Shown here one piece after another: positions 16,958-25,180 of a stretch of 64,000 nucleotides of DNA (positions are counted from its first letter, which is position 1; each line of letters starts with the position of its first letter). Below the pieces are notes generated by a model. The model had not been told where the DNA came from. It saw only the letters and a list, made by a program, of their open reading frames with translations, and made no database searches. The position numbers and the translations under genes are program-made. Origin of the DNA: DASUPK01 sp963736305 (GTDB taxonomy: Bacteria > Actinomycetota > Thermoleophilia > Solirubrobacterales > 70-9); the NCBI GenBank assembly GCA_963736305.1, contig CAVTOD010000008.1, positions 62,001-126,000 of the forward strand. The letters run 5' to 3'.

Positions 16958-17721
16958 CAGGCCGGCGCCGGTCGCGTTCGGGGCTTCTGTCCCTCGTCCG
17001 CCTTCTTGGCAGGTCCGACGCCGGCAGGCTCTGCGGACCGGGTCGGCGGTCCGCCTCCGCGCCGGTCGAGTCGACACTTGCCGCCTACCTCGGCGTCCTC
17101 GTCGCCCTCGGCGTGGAGCGCCCAGGCGCCGAGCACCGAGAGCGAGGCGCCGCCGATCAGCATCAGGTGGGTCGGTCCCCAGAGGGTGACGTCCTGGCCG
17201 AAGATCCGGTGCCAGATGTCGTCGAGGGGAAATGCGGCGAGGGAGCTCGCCCCGCAGATCGCGATCATCTGGGCGCCGATCGGCGCGTACCAGCCCGGTG
17301 CGATCTCGAAGGAGGTGCGGGTCGGTCGCTTGGGCAGCGCGATGCCGAGCACGCCGGCGAGCAGCACGCCGAAGAGACCGGCGAGGATGAAGTAATGGGC
17401 CGGGTTCGCAAGCGGTCCCGGGTCGCGGCCCTGGTCGATGTGCAGGGAGATGTCCCAGTACATGCCGAAGACCGCGATCAGCAGGGTGACCGCGAGGAAC
17501 GTGCCGGGCAGGGCGGCCCAACCGGGAAGCTTGGTGACCCGCTCGGCGACGTCGGCGAGACGCCCCAGGGCCGGGAAGCGGCCGAGCTTGTAGAGGAGGA
17601 TCGGCCCGAGCAACAGGACCGACACCACCATCGCGCCGGCGGTGGCGTAGATCACGTCGCTGGTCGCCGCGCCTCCCGCCGGCGGTGTGCTTGACGCCCC
17701 GAGCAGAGTGGCTGACAACAC
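16957..17721 (-). CDS. multi-pass membrane protein, possibly truncated
   Basis: A 254-aa protein with about five membrane helices. Distinct blocks are MYWDISLHIDQGRDPGPLAN, PAHYFILAGLFGV, FPLDDIWHRIFGQDVTLWG and PTHLMLIGG. After residue about 190 it changes to a charged Gly/Pro/Arg-rich tail with no membrane segment. From memory, proteins with these blocks in related bacteria continue with more helices, so this may be an N-terminal half. It lies in one operon with the hydrolase and acyltransferase. Function unknown. Confidence 0.75.
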   Translation of the reverse strand: MLSATLLGASSTPPAGGAATSDVIYATAGAMVVSVLLLGPILLYKLGRFPALGRLADVAERVTKLPGWAALPGTFLAVTLLIAVFGMYWDISLHIDQGRDPGPLANPAHYFILAGLFGVLLAGVLGIALPKRPTRTSFEIAPGWYAPIGAQMIAICGASSLAAFPLDDIWHRIFGQDVTLWGPTHLMLIGGASLSVLGAWALHAEGDEDAEVGGKCRLDRRGGGPPTRSAEPAGVGPAKKADEGQKPRTRPAPA

Positions 17722-17730
17722 CGTTTCCTC

Positions 17731-18729
17731 CTAGTCCGGTGCGGCGGCCGACGTCTTCGGTGCGCGCTCGGGCTCGGGCCCGCGGCGCAAGCGCTCTCGC
17801 ACCGACTCGATCGACCATTCGAATGGTTCGGTCTCCTCGATGAAGCTGGTCAACTCGTCGACGAGCCGCTCGGGGTCGTCGAGCATCGGCCAGTGGCCCG
17901 ATCCCTCGAACTCGACGTAGCGGCTGTGCTCGACGATCCGGTGGGCATTGCGACCGTGCTCGACGGGAATCACTGGGTCGTCGCTGCCCCAGATGAACAT
18001 CGTCGGCATCTGGTCGGCGAGGTAGAGGCGGTCGAGGGCGGATACCCGCTGGCCCTCGTGGTCGATGACGCTGCGCATGGTGTGGAGGAAGGCATCGCGC
18101 GCCCCCTCGTGCACCAGTGACGCGTATCCGCGTGCGAACTCGGCGATGTCGGGGCCGGCCTCGATCCCGACCTTTGCCGCCACCAAGCGCACCGCGTCGC
18201 CGGCCTTCACCGACCACTCGCGCGCCATCAACGGCAACACCCACTCCGAGCCGGGCAGAGTCGCGGCCCGCAGGATCGGATGGACCTCACGTCCCAGCCC
18301 GCCCGAGGAGATCAGCGCCATCCGCTCGACGTACTCGGGGAAGAGATAGGAGAACTGCATGGCGATTCCGCCGCCCAGCGAGTGCCCAACCACGGTGCCG
18401 CCCTCGAAGCCGAGGACAGCCAGCAGGTCGCGGACGCCGGCAGCGTAGGCGCCGAGGGAGTAGTCGCCGCGCGGCTTCGCCGAGCGGCCGTGGCCGATCA
18501 TGTCCGGCGCGATCACCGTGTAGCGCTCCGCGAGCGTCGGCATCACCTTCCGCCAGGCGTCCGAGGTGGAGGTGATGCCATGCAGCAGCACCAGCAGCGG
18601 CCCGGACCCGGCGGCCTGGAACCCGACCGTATGGCCGTGCAGTTCCACCTCCTCGTAGGGCCCGAGCGGCTCGCCGCCCTTGGGCCAGGCAGCGCGCAGG
18701 CCGTTCTTGTCGGACGCCTCCCGGGTCAC
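17731..18729 (-). CDS. alpha/beta hydrolase
   Basis: A 332-aa alpha/beta-fold hydrolase: oxyanion region LLHGITSTSDAW, nucleophile elbow VVGHSLGGGIAMQF, acid in FIWGSDDPVIP, and His in EGSGHWPMLDDP. All triad members are present. The C-terminal ~35 residues are a charged extension. GTG at 18729 overlaps the acyl-CoA dehydrogenase stop as GTGA. Neighbours suggest a lipid ester or fatty-acid substrate. Confidence 0.93.
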   Translation of the reverse strand: MTREASDKNGLRAAWPKGGEPLGPYEEVELHGHTVGFQAAGSGPLLVLLHGITSTSDAWRKVMPTLAERYTVIAPDMIGHGRSAKPRGDYSLGAYAAGVRDLLAVLGFEGGTVVGHSLGGGIAMQFSYLFPEYVERMALISSGGLGREVHPILRAATLPGSEWVLPLMAREWSVKAGDAVRLVAAKVGIEAGPDIAEFARGYASLVHEGARDAFLHTMRSVIDHEGQRVSALDRLYLADQMPTMFIWGSDDPVIPVEHGRNAHRIVEHSRYVEFEGSGHWPMLDDPERLVDELTSFIEETEPFEWSIESVRERLRRGPEPERAPKTSAAAPD

Positions 18730-20027
18730 TTGATCTGCATGCCCGAGATCGCCCGGCTGATAACCAGCCGTTGAATCTCAGACGTGCCCTCGAAGATGGT
18801 CCAGATCTTGGCGTCGCGATGCATGCGCTCGACCGGGAACTCTCGGGAGTAGCCGTTGCCACCCAGGATCTGGATGGCGCGCTCGGTCGCCCAGACGGCG
18901 ACCTCGCCGGCCTTCAGCTTCGACATCGAGCCCTCAGCGGCCTCGAAGTCCTTGCCCGTCTTGCCCATCCAGGCGGCCCGGTGTACGAGCAGCCTGGAGG
19001 CGTCGATCTCCATCTTCATGTCCGCGAGCGTGAAGGCGATCGACTGGTTCTCGATGATCTTGCGGCCGAAGGCCTCGCGCTCCTTGGCGTAGTCGAGCGC
19101 GTACTCGTAGGCCGCGCGGGCGATGCCCACCGCCTGAGCCGCGACCGTCGGCCGCGAGAGCTCGAAGGTCCTCATCGCCGCCTGGCCCTTGGAGCTCTTG
19201 CCCTCTCGGGCCTTGGCGAGCTTCTCGTCGAGCTTCTCCTTGCCGCCCAGCAGGCAGGAGCCCGGAACGCGTACCTCGTCGAGATGGACGTCGGCGGTGT
19301 GGCTGGCGCGGATCCCGTGCTTGAGCACCTTGGCGCCCTGCTCGAGGCCCTGCGTGCCCGGGGGGACGACGAAGGCGGCATGGCCGCGTGAGCCCAGCTC
19401 GCGGTCGACGGAGGCGATCACGACGTGGACGTCCGCGATCCCGCCGTTGGTGGCCCATGCCTTCTGGCCGTTGATCACCCACTCGTCCTTGGCCTCGTCG
19501 TACTTGGCCGTGGTGCGGTAGCCGGACACGTCGGATCCGGCGTCAGGCTCGGACGCGCAGAAGGACGCCACCTTGACGTCGTTCTCGTCGCCGAAGCACT
19601 GCGGCACCCACTCGACCATCTGCTCGGGCGTGCCCGAGCCGAAGATCCCGGCGACGGCGAGGGTCGTGCCGAAGATCGCCATGCCGATGCCGGCGTCGCC
19701 CCAGAAGAGCTCCTCGTTGACGATCGGAAAGGTCAGGCCCGAGGGATCCGCCCAGAACTGCGCGATCGACTCGAAGCCGTAGAGCCCGATCTTCGCGGCC
19801 TCCTGGACGACCGGCCAGGGGAACTCCTCCTTCTCGTCCCACTCGTGTGCGGCGGGGCGGACGGTCTGCTCGGCGAAGCCGTGGGCCCAGTCCCGGATGT
19901 CCTGCTGGTCCTGGGAGAGCTCGAGCGAGAACGTCGCCTCGCCGGCGTCGATCCCAAGCTGCTCGGAGATCTGGCCCTCGGCCTCGCTGCCGTTCTGGTC
20001 AGCGTTGGTCTTCTCCTCTGTCGCCAT
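18726..20027 (-). CDS. acyl-CoA dehydrogenase
   Basis: A 433-aa flavoenzyme for the first step of fatty-acyl-CoA beta-oxidation. Motifs: FCASEPDAGSDVSGYRTTA (FAD/substrate), WVINGQKAWATNGGIAD, REAFGRKIIENQSIAFTLADM, ILGGNGYSREFPVERMHRDA, and the catalytic glutamate in IFEGTSEIQR. The N-terminus carries an acidic ~35-aa extension. AAAGGAG precedes ATG at 20027. In an operon after the broken SCP2 gene and before the hydrolase. Confidence 0.96.
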   Translation of the reverse strand: MATEEKTNADQNGSEAEGQISEQLGIDAGEATFSLELSQDQQDIRDWAHGFAEQTVRPAAHEWDEKEEFPWPVVQEAAKIGLYGFESIAQFWADPSGLTFPIVNEELFWGDAGIGMAIFGTTLAVAGIFGSGTPEQMVEWVPQCFGDENDVKVASFCASEPDAGSDVSGYRTTAKYDEAKDEWVINGQKAWATNGGIADVHVVIASVDRELGSRGHAAFVVPPGTQGLEQGAKVLKHGIRASHTADVHLDEVRVPGSCLLGGKEKLDEKLAKAREGKSSKGQAAMRTFELSRPTVAAQAVGIARAAYEYALDYAKEREAFGRKIIENQSIAFTLADMKMEIDASRLLVHRAAWMGKTGKDFEAAEGSMSKLKAGEVAVWATERAIQILGGNGYSREFPVERMHRDAKIWTIFEGTSEIQRLVISRAISGMQIK

Positions 20028-20055
20028 CTCTAAGTCTCCTTTGCTCTCTGGCCGC

Positions 20056-20456
20056 TCAGGCGGCCGTCGGTATGCGGAAGAAGCTGGTCAGCCGGCTCGC
20101 GAGCATCACGTCGCCCTCGAGCCGCAGCTTCCCCGTCAGGAAGGGTGGGGCCGGAGGCCTGGTTGGCCGCCAGCTTAAGGAAGTGCACGGGACTTACCCG
20201 GATCGTCACGTGCGGGTCGGCCTCGTGCTGGTCCGAGGCCCGGCAGCTGCCGTCCTCGAAGACCACCTCGTAGTGGTCGTATCCGCCCCCGAGGTGGTCC
20301 GGGCGGTCGAGGATCTTGAAGTGGACCACCGCGTCCGTTCCGCGAACCTTGCTCGGCTCGACGTGATCCGCCATGCGGTTGAAGACCTCATCGAGGCCCG
20401 TCGACCACGGCCTCGAGGTTGGCGACCGCCGTCTCGGGGTGGATTCTGTCCGTCAT
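20056..20456 (-). pseudogene. SCP2 sterol-binding domain gene with two frameshifts
   Basis: From ATG at 20456 (AGGAG upstream) the frame reads MTDRIHPETAVANLEAVVDG, then hits a stop. Dropping one base near 20395 continues LDEVFNRMADHVEPSK and the SCP2 core (YDHYEVVFEDGSCRASD, PVHFLKLAANQASGPTL). A second shift near 20143 restores FLTGKLRLEGDVMLASRL then TSFFRIPTAA and a stop at 20056, which is the normal SCP2 ending. The 401-bp span is one base short of 134 codons, as expected for +1 and -2 changes. SCP2 proteins carry lipids or acyl-CoA. Confidence 0.8.
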
Positions 20457-20507
20457 CTCGGCTCTCCTCTCTCGCGATGGACGCTTCGTGCCGCTCTGGG
20501 ACACCGA

Positions 20508-20546
20508 TTGCTACCGAGAGTAGCAAATTGCTACCCTAAGTAGGAA
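20508..20546. promoter_or_regulatory. tandem palindromic operator of the TetR gene
   Basis: Two inverted repeats exactly 20 bp apart: TTGCTAC-n5-GTAGCAA (20508-20526) and TTGCTAC-n5-GTAGGAA (20528-20546). The second overlaps a TACCCT -10-like hexamer (20532-20537) and the ATG of the TetR gene. Two-helical-turn spacing suggests two dimers on one face, giving autorepression and control of the divergent SCP2/dehydrogenase operon. Confidence 0.8.
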
Positions 20547-21214
20547 TGGGTCAAACGAGAGCCTCGTCACAGACACATGCAATCGCGGGGCGCCAGCGCG
20601 CGGCCCACCTGGGCCCGGAGCGCCGGCGACCGCAGGTGCTCGACGGGGCGCTCGAGCTCTTCCTCGAGCATGGCTACGACGGCACCTCGATGGATGCCGT
20701 CGCCCGAGCGGCGGGCGTGACGAAGCCGGTCGTCTACGCCTGCTTCCCGGGGAAGGAGGAGCTTTTTCGCGCGCTGCTGCGTCGCGAGGAGGAGCGGATC
20801 CTCGGGGAGATCCAGACGGCTTTCGAATCCGCCGACCTCACCGATCCGGAGGCCACGCTGACGGACGGCTTCACGGGCTTCCTCCGCGCGGTGGCCTCTT
20901 CCCCCGAGGTCTACAAGCTGATCTTCCTCGGCGAGGGCGGGGGAAACATGGCCGTCGCCCGCCGAATCCAGCGCGGCAGGCAGGCGCAGGTCGACGCGCT
21001 GTCCCTGCTGGTCCGCGGCTGGCTGCCGCGAACGGGCAAGCGGGCTGCCGATCACCAGGCCGACGTGACGGCGCGCCTGCTCGGCAACGCGATCGCCGGC
21101 CTTGCCGAGTCCGGCGCCAGGCTGCTCCTCTCCGGGCAGGACGACTGGACCCCGGAGACGCTCGGGCGCCAGCTGGGCCGTCTGGCCAGCAGTGCCGCCC
21201 AGGCCGCGGTATAG
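20546..21214 (+). CDS. TetR/AcrR-family regulator
   Basis: A 222-aa regulator. N-terminal HTH: VLDGALELFLEHGYDGTSMD, AVARAAGVTKPVVYACF, PGKEELFRALL. The C-terminal part is the usual helical ligand domain. It starts inside its own presumed operator with TACCCT 8 nt before ATG and no Shine-Dalgarno, so it is probably leaderless. The divergent lipid operon suggests an acyl-CoA or sterol-type inducer. Confidence 0.93.
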   Translation: MGQTRASSQTHAIAGRQRAAHLGPERRRPQVLDGALELFLEHGYDGTSMDAVARAAGVTKPVVYACFPGKEELFRALLRREEERILGEIQTAFESADLTDPEATLTDGFTGFLRAVASSPEVYKLIFLGEGGGNMAVARRIQRGRQAQVDALSLLVRGWLPRTGKRAADHQADVTARLLGNAIAGLAESGARLLLSGQDDWTPETLGRQLGRLASSAAQAAV

Positions 21215-21258
21215 CCCGCTAGGCTGCCCCGCCCACCCCAACGAGCGGAGGTCCGAAC

Positions 21259-21996
21259 GTGGCGGTCGAAGCAACCCTCAACGAATTCAAGGAGACGGCC
21301 GGCAGCGAGCCGTTCCAGATGCAGGGCTCGAAGATGCTGAAGGTCCAGCTCAAGGGGGAGACGATCCAGGCGAAGCTCGGCTCGATGGTCGCCTACCAGG
21401 GCGACGTGAAGTTCGAGCACGCCGGCTCCGGCGGCCTCAAGCGGATGGCGAAGAAGGCCGTCACCGGCGAGGGCGCCCAGCTGATGAAGATCTCCGGCAC
21501 CGGCGAGGTCTTCCTCGCGGATCTGGCCCAGGAGGTCCAGCTCGTGAAGCTCTCCGACGAGGCGATCACCGTCAACGGCGCCAACCTGCTCGCCTTCGAC
21601 GCCGACATCGACTGGGACATCAAGAAGGTCGAGGGCGTCTCAGGGTTCATGGGCGGCGGCCTCTTCAACACCCATCTCAAGGGCTCCGGCTACGTGGCGA
21701 TGCTCTCCGACGGGCCGCCCGTCCTGCTCGAGCTCGACGGCACCGACACGTTCGCCGACCCCCAGGCAGCGATCACCTGGTCGGAGGACGTCAAGACCTC
21801 GGTGAAGACCGACGTCAACCTGAAGACCTTCATCGGCCGAGGCTCGGGCGAGAGCGTCCAGATGGCCTTCAGCGGCAAGGGATGGCTGCTGATCCAGCCC
21901 TCCGAGGGCCGCGTGACGAGCAACGCCGCCGGTGGTCAGGCCAGCAGCGGCGCCGGCGGCGCCACGGGAGCGTTGGGGAAGATCCTCTCCGGCTAG
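21259..21996 (+). CDS. AIM24 family protein
   Basis: A 245-aa beta-rich protein of the AIM24/TIGR00266 type: FQMQGSKMLKVQLKGETIQA, KLGSMVAYQGDVKFE, SGTGEVFLADLAQEVQLVKL, FDADIDWDIKKVEGVSGFMG, GGLFNTHLKGSGYVAM. The tail is Gly/Ala/Ser rich. Bacterial members have no settled role. GTG at 21259 has GGAGG upstream. The promoter is unclear; it follows the TetR gene by 44 bp. Confidence 0.93.
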   Translation: MAVEATLNEFKETAGSEPFQMQGSKMLKVQLKGETIQAKLGSMVAYQGDVKFEHAGSGGLKRMAKKAVTGEGAQLMKISGTGEVFLADLAQEVQLVKLSDEAITVNGANLLAFDADIDWDIKKVEGVSGFMGGGLFNTHLKGSGYVAMLSDGPPVLLELDGTDTFADPQAAITWSEDVKTSVKTDVNLKTFIGRGSGESVQMAFSGKGWLLIQPSEGRVTSNAAGGQASSGAGGATGALGKILSG

Positions 21997-22001
21997 GTCG
22001 A

Positions 22002-22463
22002 CTAGGTCGGCTTAGTGCTCATTGCCCACACGGCGACCAAATAGGCGATCAGAACCAGCGAGACCAGGCCGGTGACTATCCGTGCGCTGAGCGCCGATGG
22101 CTCGCCCCCGCGGTTCATCCGGCGCACCGAGATCCCGCCGACGATCAGGGAGATGAGCAGCAGGAGGAACCCCATGTCGCTGACGCCGTAGCCGATCCCG
22201 ACCCAGGTCAGGTTGGAATCCGTGAGGCCCTCCTTGTCCGCGATCCACTCGGCGCCGGCGCGGAAGACGATGTAGCCGGGCAGGGCGCCGTAGAAGAGGC
22301 TCATGTACCCGAGCCGGGTCAGGGCAGGCGATCTGCTTCGCCAGGCCGCGATCAGCGAGACCGCGGACAGCCCGAGTGCGCCGACCAGGATCATCGCGCC
22401 GAAGATGTGGAGGAAGAGGGGGAGGGCCCACGCGTCCGGGCGGATGAGCGCGAGCGTGATCAT
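22002..22463 (-). CDS. DUF2269-like four-helix membrane protein
   Basis: A 153-aa protein with four predicted membrane helices, the first containing FLHIFGAMILVGALGL, resembling DUF2269-type integral membrane proteins. It shares the opening pattern with the preceding gene's product (LFFHVLAAFLLGSAAV), so the pair look like diverged paralogues. Start and stop overlap as ATGA. Function unknown. Confidence 0.78.
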   Translation of the reverse strand: MITLALIRPDAWALPLFLHIFGAMILVGALGLSAVSLIAAWRSRSPALTRLGYMSLFYGALPGYIVFRAGAEWIADKEGLTDSNLTWVGIGYGVSDMGFLLLLISLIVGGISVRRMNRGGEPSALSARIVTGLVSLVLIAYLVAVWAMSTKPT

Positions 22464-22858
22464 GCGCCGGGCTTCCAGACCATGACGACGAGCAGGGCCG
22501 TGAACCAGACGATCCGCATCCAGTGGGCGAACGCCGTCCGCCGGTCGACAGCCACGGCGGAGTCATCGCCCGCAGGCTGCACTCCCTGGCTGGCCCGGGC
22601 CCCGGATCCCATGGCGAGAACCCAGAGGACGATCGCGGCGATGACCCAGCCGTCGTAGATCTCGTATTCGGGGCGGTTGAAGGCGAGCCAGACCCCGAAC
22701 ACCAGGGCTCCAAGGCCGCCGACACCCCAGAGGATCTCCGCGACCAGGCGCGTGGTCCGGTTCACGGGCCCGCCCAGAACGAAGGCCGAGTACATCACGG
22801 CGGCGCTGCCGAGGAGGAAGGCCGCGAGCACGTGGAAGAAGAGCAGTGCGTGGTACAT
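22460..22858 (-). CDS. DUF2269-like membrane protein (paralogue)
   Basis: A 132-aa protein with four membrane helices: MYHALLFFHVLAAFLLGSAA, LVAEILWGVGGLGALVFGVW, GWVIAAIVLWVLAMGSGARA and MRIVWFTALLVVMVW. ATG at 22858 lies 15 bp after the LLM oxidoreductase stop; TAGGAT lies 11 nt before it. ATGA-coupled to the second paralogue, so the two probably form one complex. Confidence 0.78.
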   Translation of the reverse strand: MYHALLFFHVLAAFLLGSAAVMYSAFVLGGPVNRTTRLVAEILWGVGGLGALVFGVWLAFNRPEYEIYDGWVIAAIVLWVLAMGSGARASQGVQPAGDDSAVAVDRRTAFAHWMRIVWFTALLVVMVWKPGA

Positions 22859-22872
22859 CGGCGGGCGCGATC

Positions 22873-23724
22873 CTATTGGTAGGCCTGGATGCGCTGCGTC
22901 CACTCGTCGAGCTTGCGTTCGGCGCTTTCGGCGTCGACCGCGTCCTGGGCGCGGAGCATGTGCACGGCGCGCGTGACGCCGGCCTGTTCGTAGCGCTCGA
23001 GCATGCTCGGATCACGCGGCGGGATCTGCAGCGTCACCGGGATGGCGCCGCGGCCGGCCTCCTTGCCGAGCTTCTGCAGCTCCTCGATGCGCTCGATCAT
23101 CCCCTCGTCGGGCGGGATCCGGTTCGGGAACCAGCCGTCGCCGTAGGCCAGCACCCGCTTGTGAACGGTCGGGCCGTTTCCACCGATGAGGACCGGCGGG
23201 TGCGGCTCCTGCAGAGGCGCCGGCCGACAGACGATCCGCTCGAAGTCGACGAACTCGCCGTGGTAGCTCGCCTCCTCCTCGGTCCAGATCGCCTTGCAGG
23301 CCTCGACCCGCTCGCGCAGGATCCCGAACCGCCGCTGCGGATCGGTTCCATGGTTGGCCATCTCCTCGAGGTTCCAGCCCGCGCCGACGCCGAAGATCAT
23401 CCGTCCTCCCGAGAGCCGGTCGACGGACGCCACCGACTTGGCCGTGGTGATCGGATCGCGCTCGACGAGCAGGCAGATCGCGGTGCCCACCCGGATGCGC
23501 GTCGTGGCCGCCGCCATCGTCGCCAGTGCCACGAACGGGTCATAGATGCGCCAGTACTCACGGGGCAGATCGCCGCCCGCTGGGTACGCGGTTTCCCGGC
23601 TCGAGGGGATGTGCGTGTGCTCGGTGACGAACACCGACTCGAATCCGCGTTCCTCGGCCATGCGGGCGAGCTCGGCGGGCTCGATCGCCTCGTCCGTCGG
23701 GAAGTAGGACACACCGAAGTCCAC
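22873..23724 (-). CDS. LLM-class F420-type oxidoreductase
   Basis: A 283-aa luciferase-like monooxygenase-fold protein: VDFGVSYFPTDEAIEPAELA, FVTEHTHIPSS, TTRIRVGTAICLLVERDPI, DRLSGGRMIFGVGAGWNLEE, FGILRERVEACKAIW and PPVLIGGNGPTVHKRVLAYG. Actinobacterial members of this form mostly use F420. The GTG at VDFG (23724), with AAAGGA upstream, fits the family start better than the longer frame to 23766. Substrate unknown. Confidence 0.93.
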   Translation of the reverse strand: MDFGVSYFPTDEAIEPAELARMAEERGFESVFVTEHTHIPSSRETAYPAGGDLPREYWRIYDPFVALATMAAATTRIRVGTAICLLVERDPITTAKSVASVDRLSGGRMIFGVGAGWNLEEMANHGTDPQRRFGILRERVEACKAIWTEEEASYHGEFVDFERIVCRPAPLQEPHPPVLIGGNGPTVHKRVLAYGDGWFPNRIPPDEGMIERIEELQKLGKEAGRGAIPVTLQIPPRDPSMLERYEQAGVTRAVHMLRAQDAVDAESAERKLDEWTQRIQAYQ

Positions 23725-23801
23725 GGGAGGGATCCTTTCAGTCAGGGTGTCCGCCTGCCTACGCACCGGCTACGCAGCGATCGACCCGGACGGCGCCGCG
23801 A

Positions 23802-24287
23802 TCAATGGGAATGAACGGGCGCAGCATCCGCCAGCTCACCGGGCGAGCTCACCGGCCTGACCCTGCCCTGCGCCCGGTCGCTGGCCAGGTAGAGGATGGC
23901 CAACGGCAGGAGCACATCGAGGACAAGACCGGTCAGCGAACCGATGTTGTCACCGGTGGAGTAGCGGTCGGTGGTGGTCGCGTGGTAGGCGAGGTGTGGC
24001 ACGCCCGCCACGAGGATGGAGATCGCCGCCGCCCGGACCAACCTTCGCTCCATCCAGAGCGCCGCCAGGGCGGCGAGGACGGCAAGGCCGAGGCCGGCGC
24101 CGCCGAAGTCGCGCTCCAGGTGCTCGTTGTACGGCGGCAGGGTGGAGACCCAGTGCGAGGAGCCCCCCGGGAAGTCGTTATAGAACCCCTTCGGTGCGAT
24201 CAGGATCCACGACGCCACGACGCCGATCGTGATCACGAGATAGATGAGGCCGAAGCGGATCCAGCCCCTGTGTCGCTCGATCTCCAC
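23802..24287 (-). CDS. four-helix membrane protein
   Basis: A 161-aa protein starting at GTG 24287, which overlaps the hydrolase stop as TAGTG. Helices: GLIYLVITIGVVASWILIAP, LGLAVLAALAALW, LVRAAAISILVAGVPHLAYH and LTGLVLDVLLPLAILYLA. The PHLAYHATTTDRYSTGDN segment carries conserved-looking polar residues between helices 3 and 4. Function unknown. Confidence 0.75.
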   Translation of the reverse strand: MEIERHRGWIRFGLIYLVITIGVVASWILIAPKGFYNDFPGGSSHWVSTLPPYNEHLERDFGGAGLGLAVLAALAALWMERRLVRAAAISILVAGVPHLAYHATTTDRYSTGDNIGSLTGLVLDVLLPLAILYLASDRAQGRVRPVSSPGELADAAPVHSH

Positions 24288-25129
24288 TACGCCCTCGTCG
24301 GCTCTTCGGAGTCCGTCGCGAGGAACGGATCGAGGAGCGCTGTGAGGCGTGCGGCGGCCCTCGGGCCGATCGTGTGGGCCGCCTTCGGCAACACGACCAG
24401 CTCCGCGTCCGAGATCAGGTCGGCCAACCTCTCGGTCCACGCCTCCGGCACGAGATGATCGCGCTCGGGGCGCACGACCAGGGTCGGCGCCTCGACGTGC
24501 TCGAGCTTCTCCTCGATCGGATCCTCGAGAGCCTCGCGCAGCGTCCGCACGCTGCGCCACGGGCCGGCGTCGATGAAGTCGTGGACGATCGTGGGCGCCA
24601 GGCGCGGCGAGGAGCGCGGTGCATTGCGCGCCCAGCGCATCGCCAGCCGACCCGGGGTCCGGGCACCCGGGTCGAACATCGGCCCAACCAGGACCAGGCG
24701 GTCTACGGCGGCCGGGTAGGCGGCGGCGAGGTCCACCGCGACCTGGCAGCCGAACGCGACACCGACGACGATCGCCGGCGCGAGCTCGTTGTCGAGCAGC
24801 CAGCGCCGCAGGGCGTCGGCGAGTCCGGCGATGTCGAGCGGTCGACTCGGGGGGTCGCTCATGCCGAAGCCGGGGAGGTCCGGGGCGAAAACCGGCCTAT
24901 CTGAGCCGAGCGCGCGGATCAGCGGCTTCAGCGACCGACCGGAGGAGAGGCCATGGACGAGGACGATCGGCGTCCGGTCGAGCTCGGGGGCCGACCCGTT
25001 CCCGTTCGAGCCGTTCGATGGCATCTCGGCCTGCCGCTTCAACTGGGTGGGCACCCGCACGAAGACGCGGTTGCTCCCGGCGTGCGTCCACCCCCCGTAT
25101 ACGCCGTTTCGACGCCCTACCCCGGCCAT
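24287..25129 (-). CDS. alpha/beta hydrolase homologue without nucleophile Ser
   Basis: A 280-aa alpha/beta-hydrolase fold: PIVLVHGLSSGRSLKPLI, FAPDLPGFGMSDPPSRPLD, elbow AIVVGVAFGCQVAVDLAAAY, acid in VVRPERDHLVP, His in LPKAAHTIGP. The elbow should be GxSxG but is G-V-A-F-G (Ala at about 125, codon GCG). The acid and His remain. It is thus either inactive or a binding protein; a single T to G change would explain it. TATCTT at 25139-25144 lies 9 nt before ATG. Confidence 0.85.
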   Translation of the reverse strand: MAGVGRRNGVYGGWTHAGSNRVFVRVPTQLKRQAEMPSNGSNGNGSAPELDRTPIVLVHGLSSGRSLKPLIRALGSDRPVFAPDLPGFGMSDPPSRPLDIAGLADALRRWLLDNELAPAIVVGVAFGCQVAVDLAAAYPAAVDRLVLVGPMFDPGARTPGRLAMRWARNAPRSSPRLAPTIVHDFIDAGPWRSVRTLREALEDPIEEKLEHVEAPTLVVRPERDHLVPEAWTERLADLISDAELVVLPKAAHTIGPRAAARLTALLDPFLATDSEEPTRA

Positions 25130-25145
25130 CGCCCGCCCAAGATAC

Positions 25146-25158
25146 CCGCAAATTGCGG
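25146..25158. promoter_or_regulatory. 13-bp palindrome upstream of the hydrolase promoter
   Basis: CCGCAA-A-TTGCGG, one base after the TATCTT -10-like hexamer on the minus strand and 22 bp after the carboxypeptidase stop. It could be an operator; the 1-nt centre rules out a hairpin terminator. Confidence 0.35.
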
Positions 25159-25180
25159 CTTGACGCCTCGCATTCGCCCT

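Noticed and set aside
16079..18244. 721-aa minus-strand frame as one protein
   Set aside because: Only 16079-16957 is protein-like (acyltransferase). The rest is Arg-rich and overlaps two well-supported genes in another frame.
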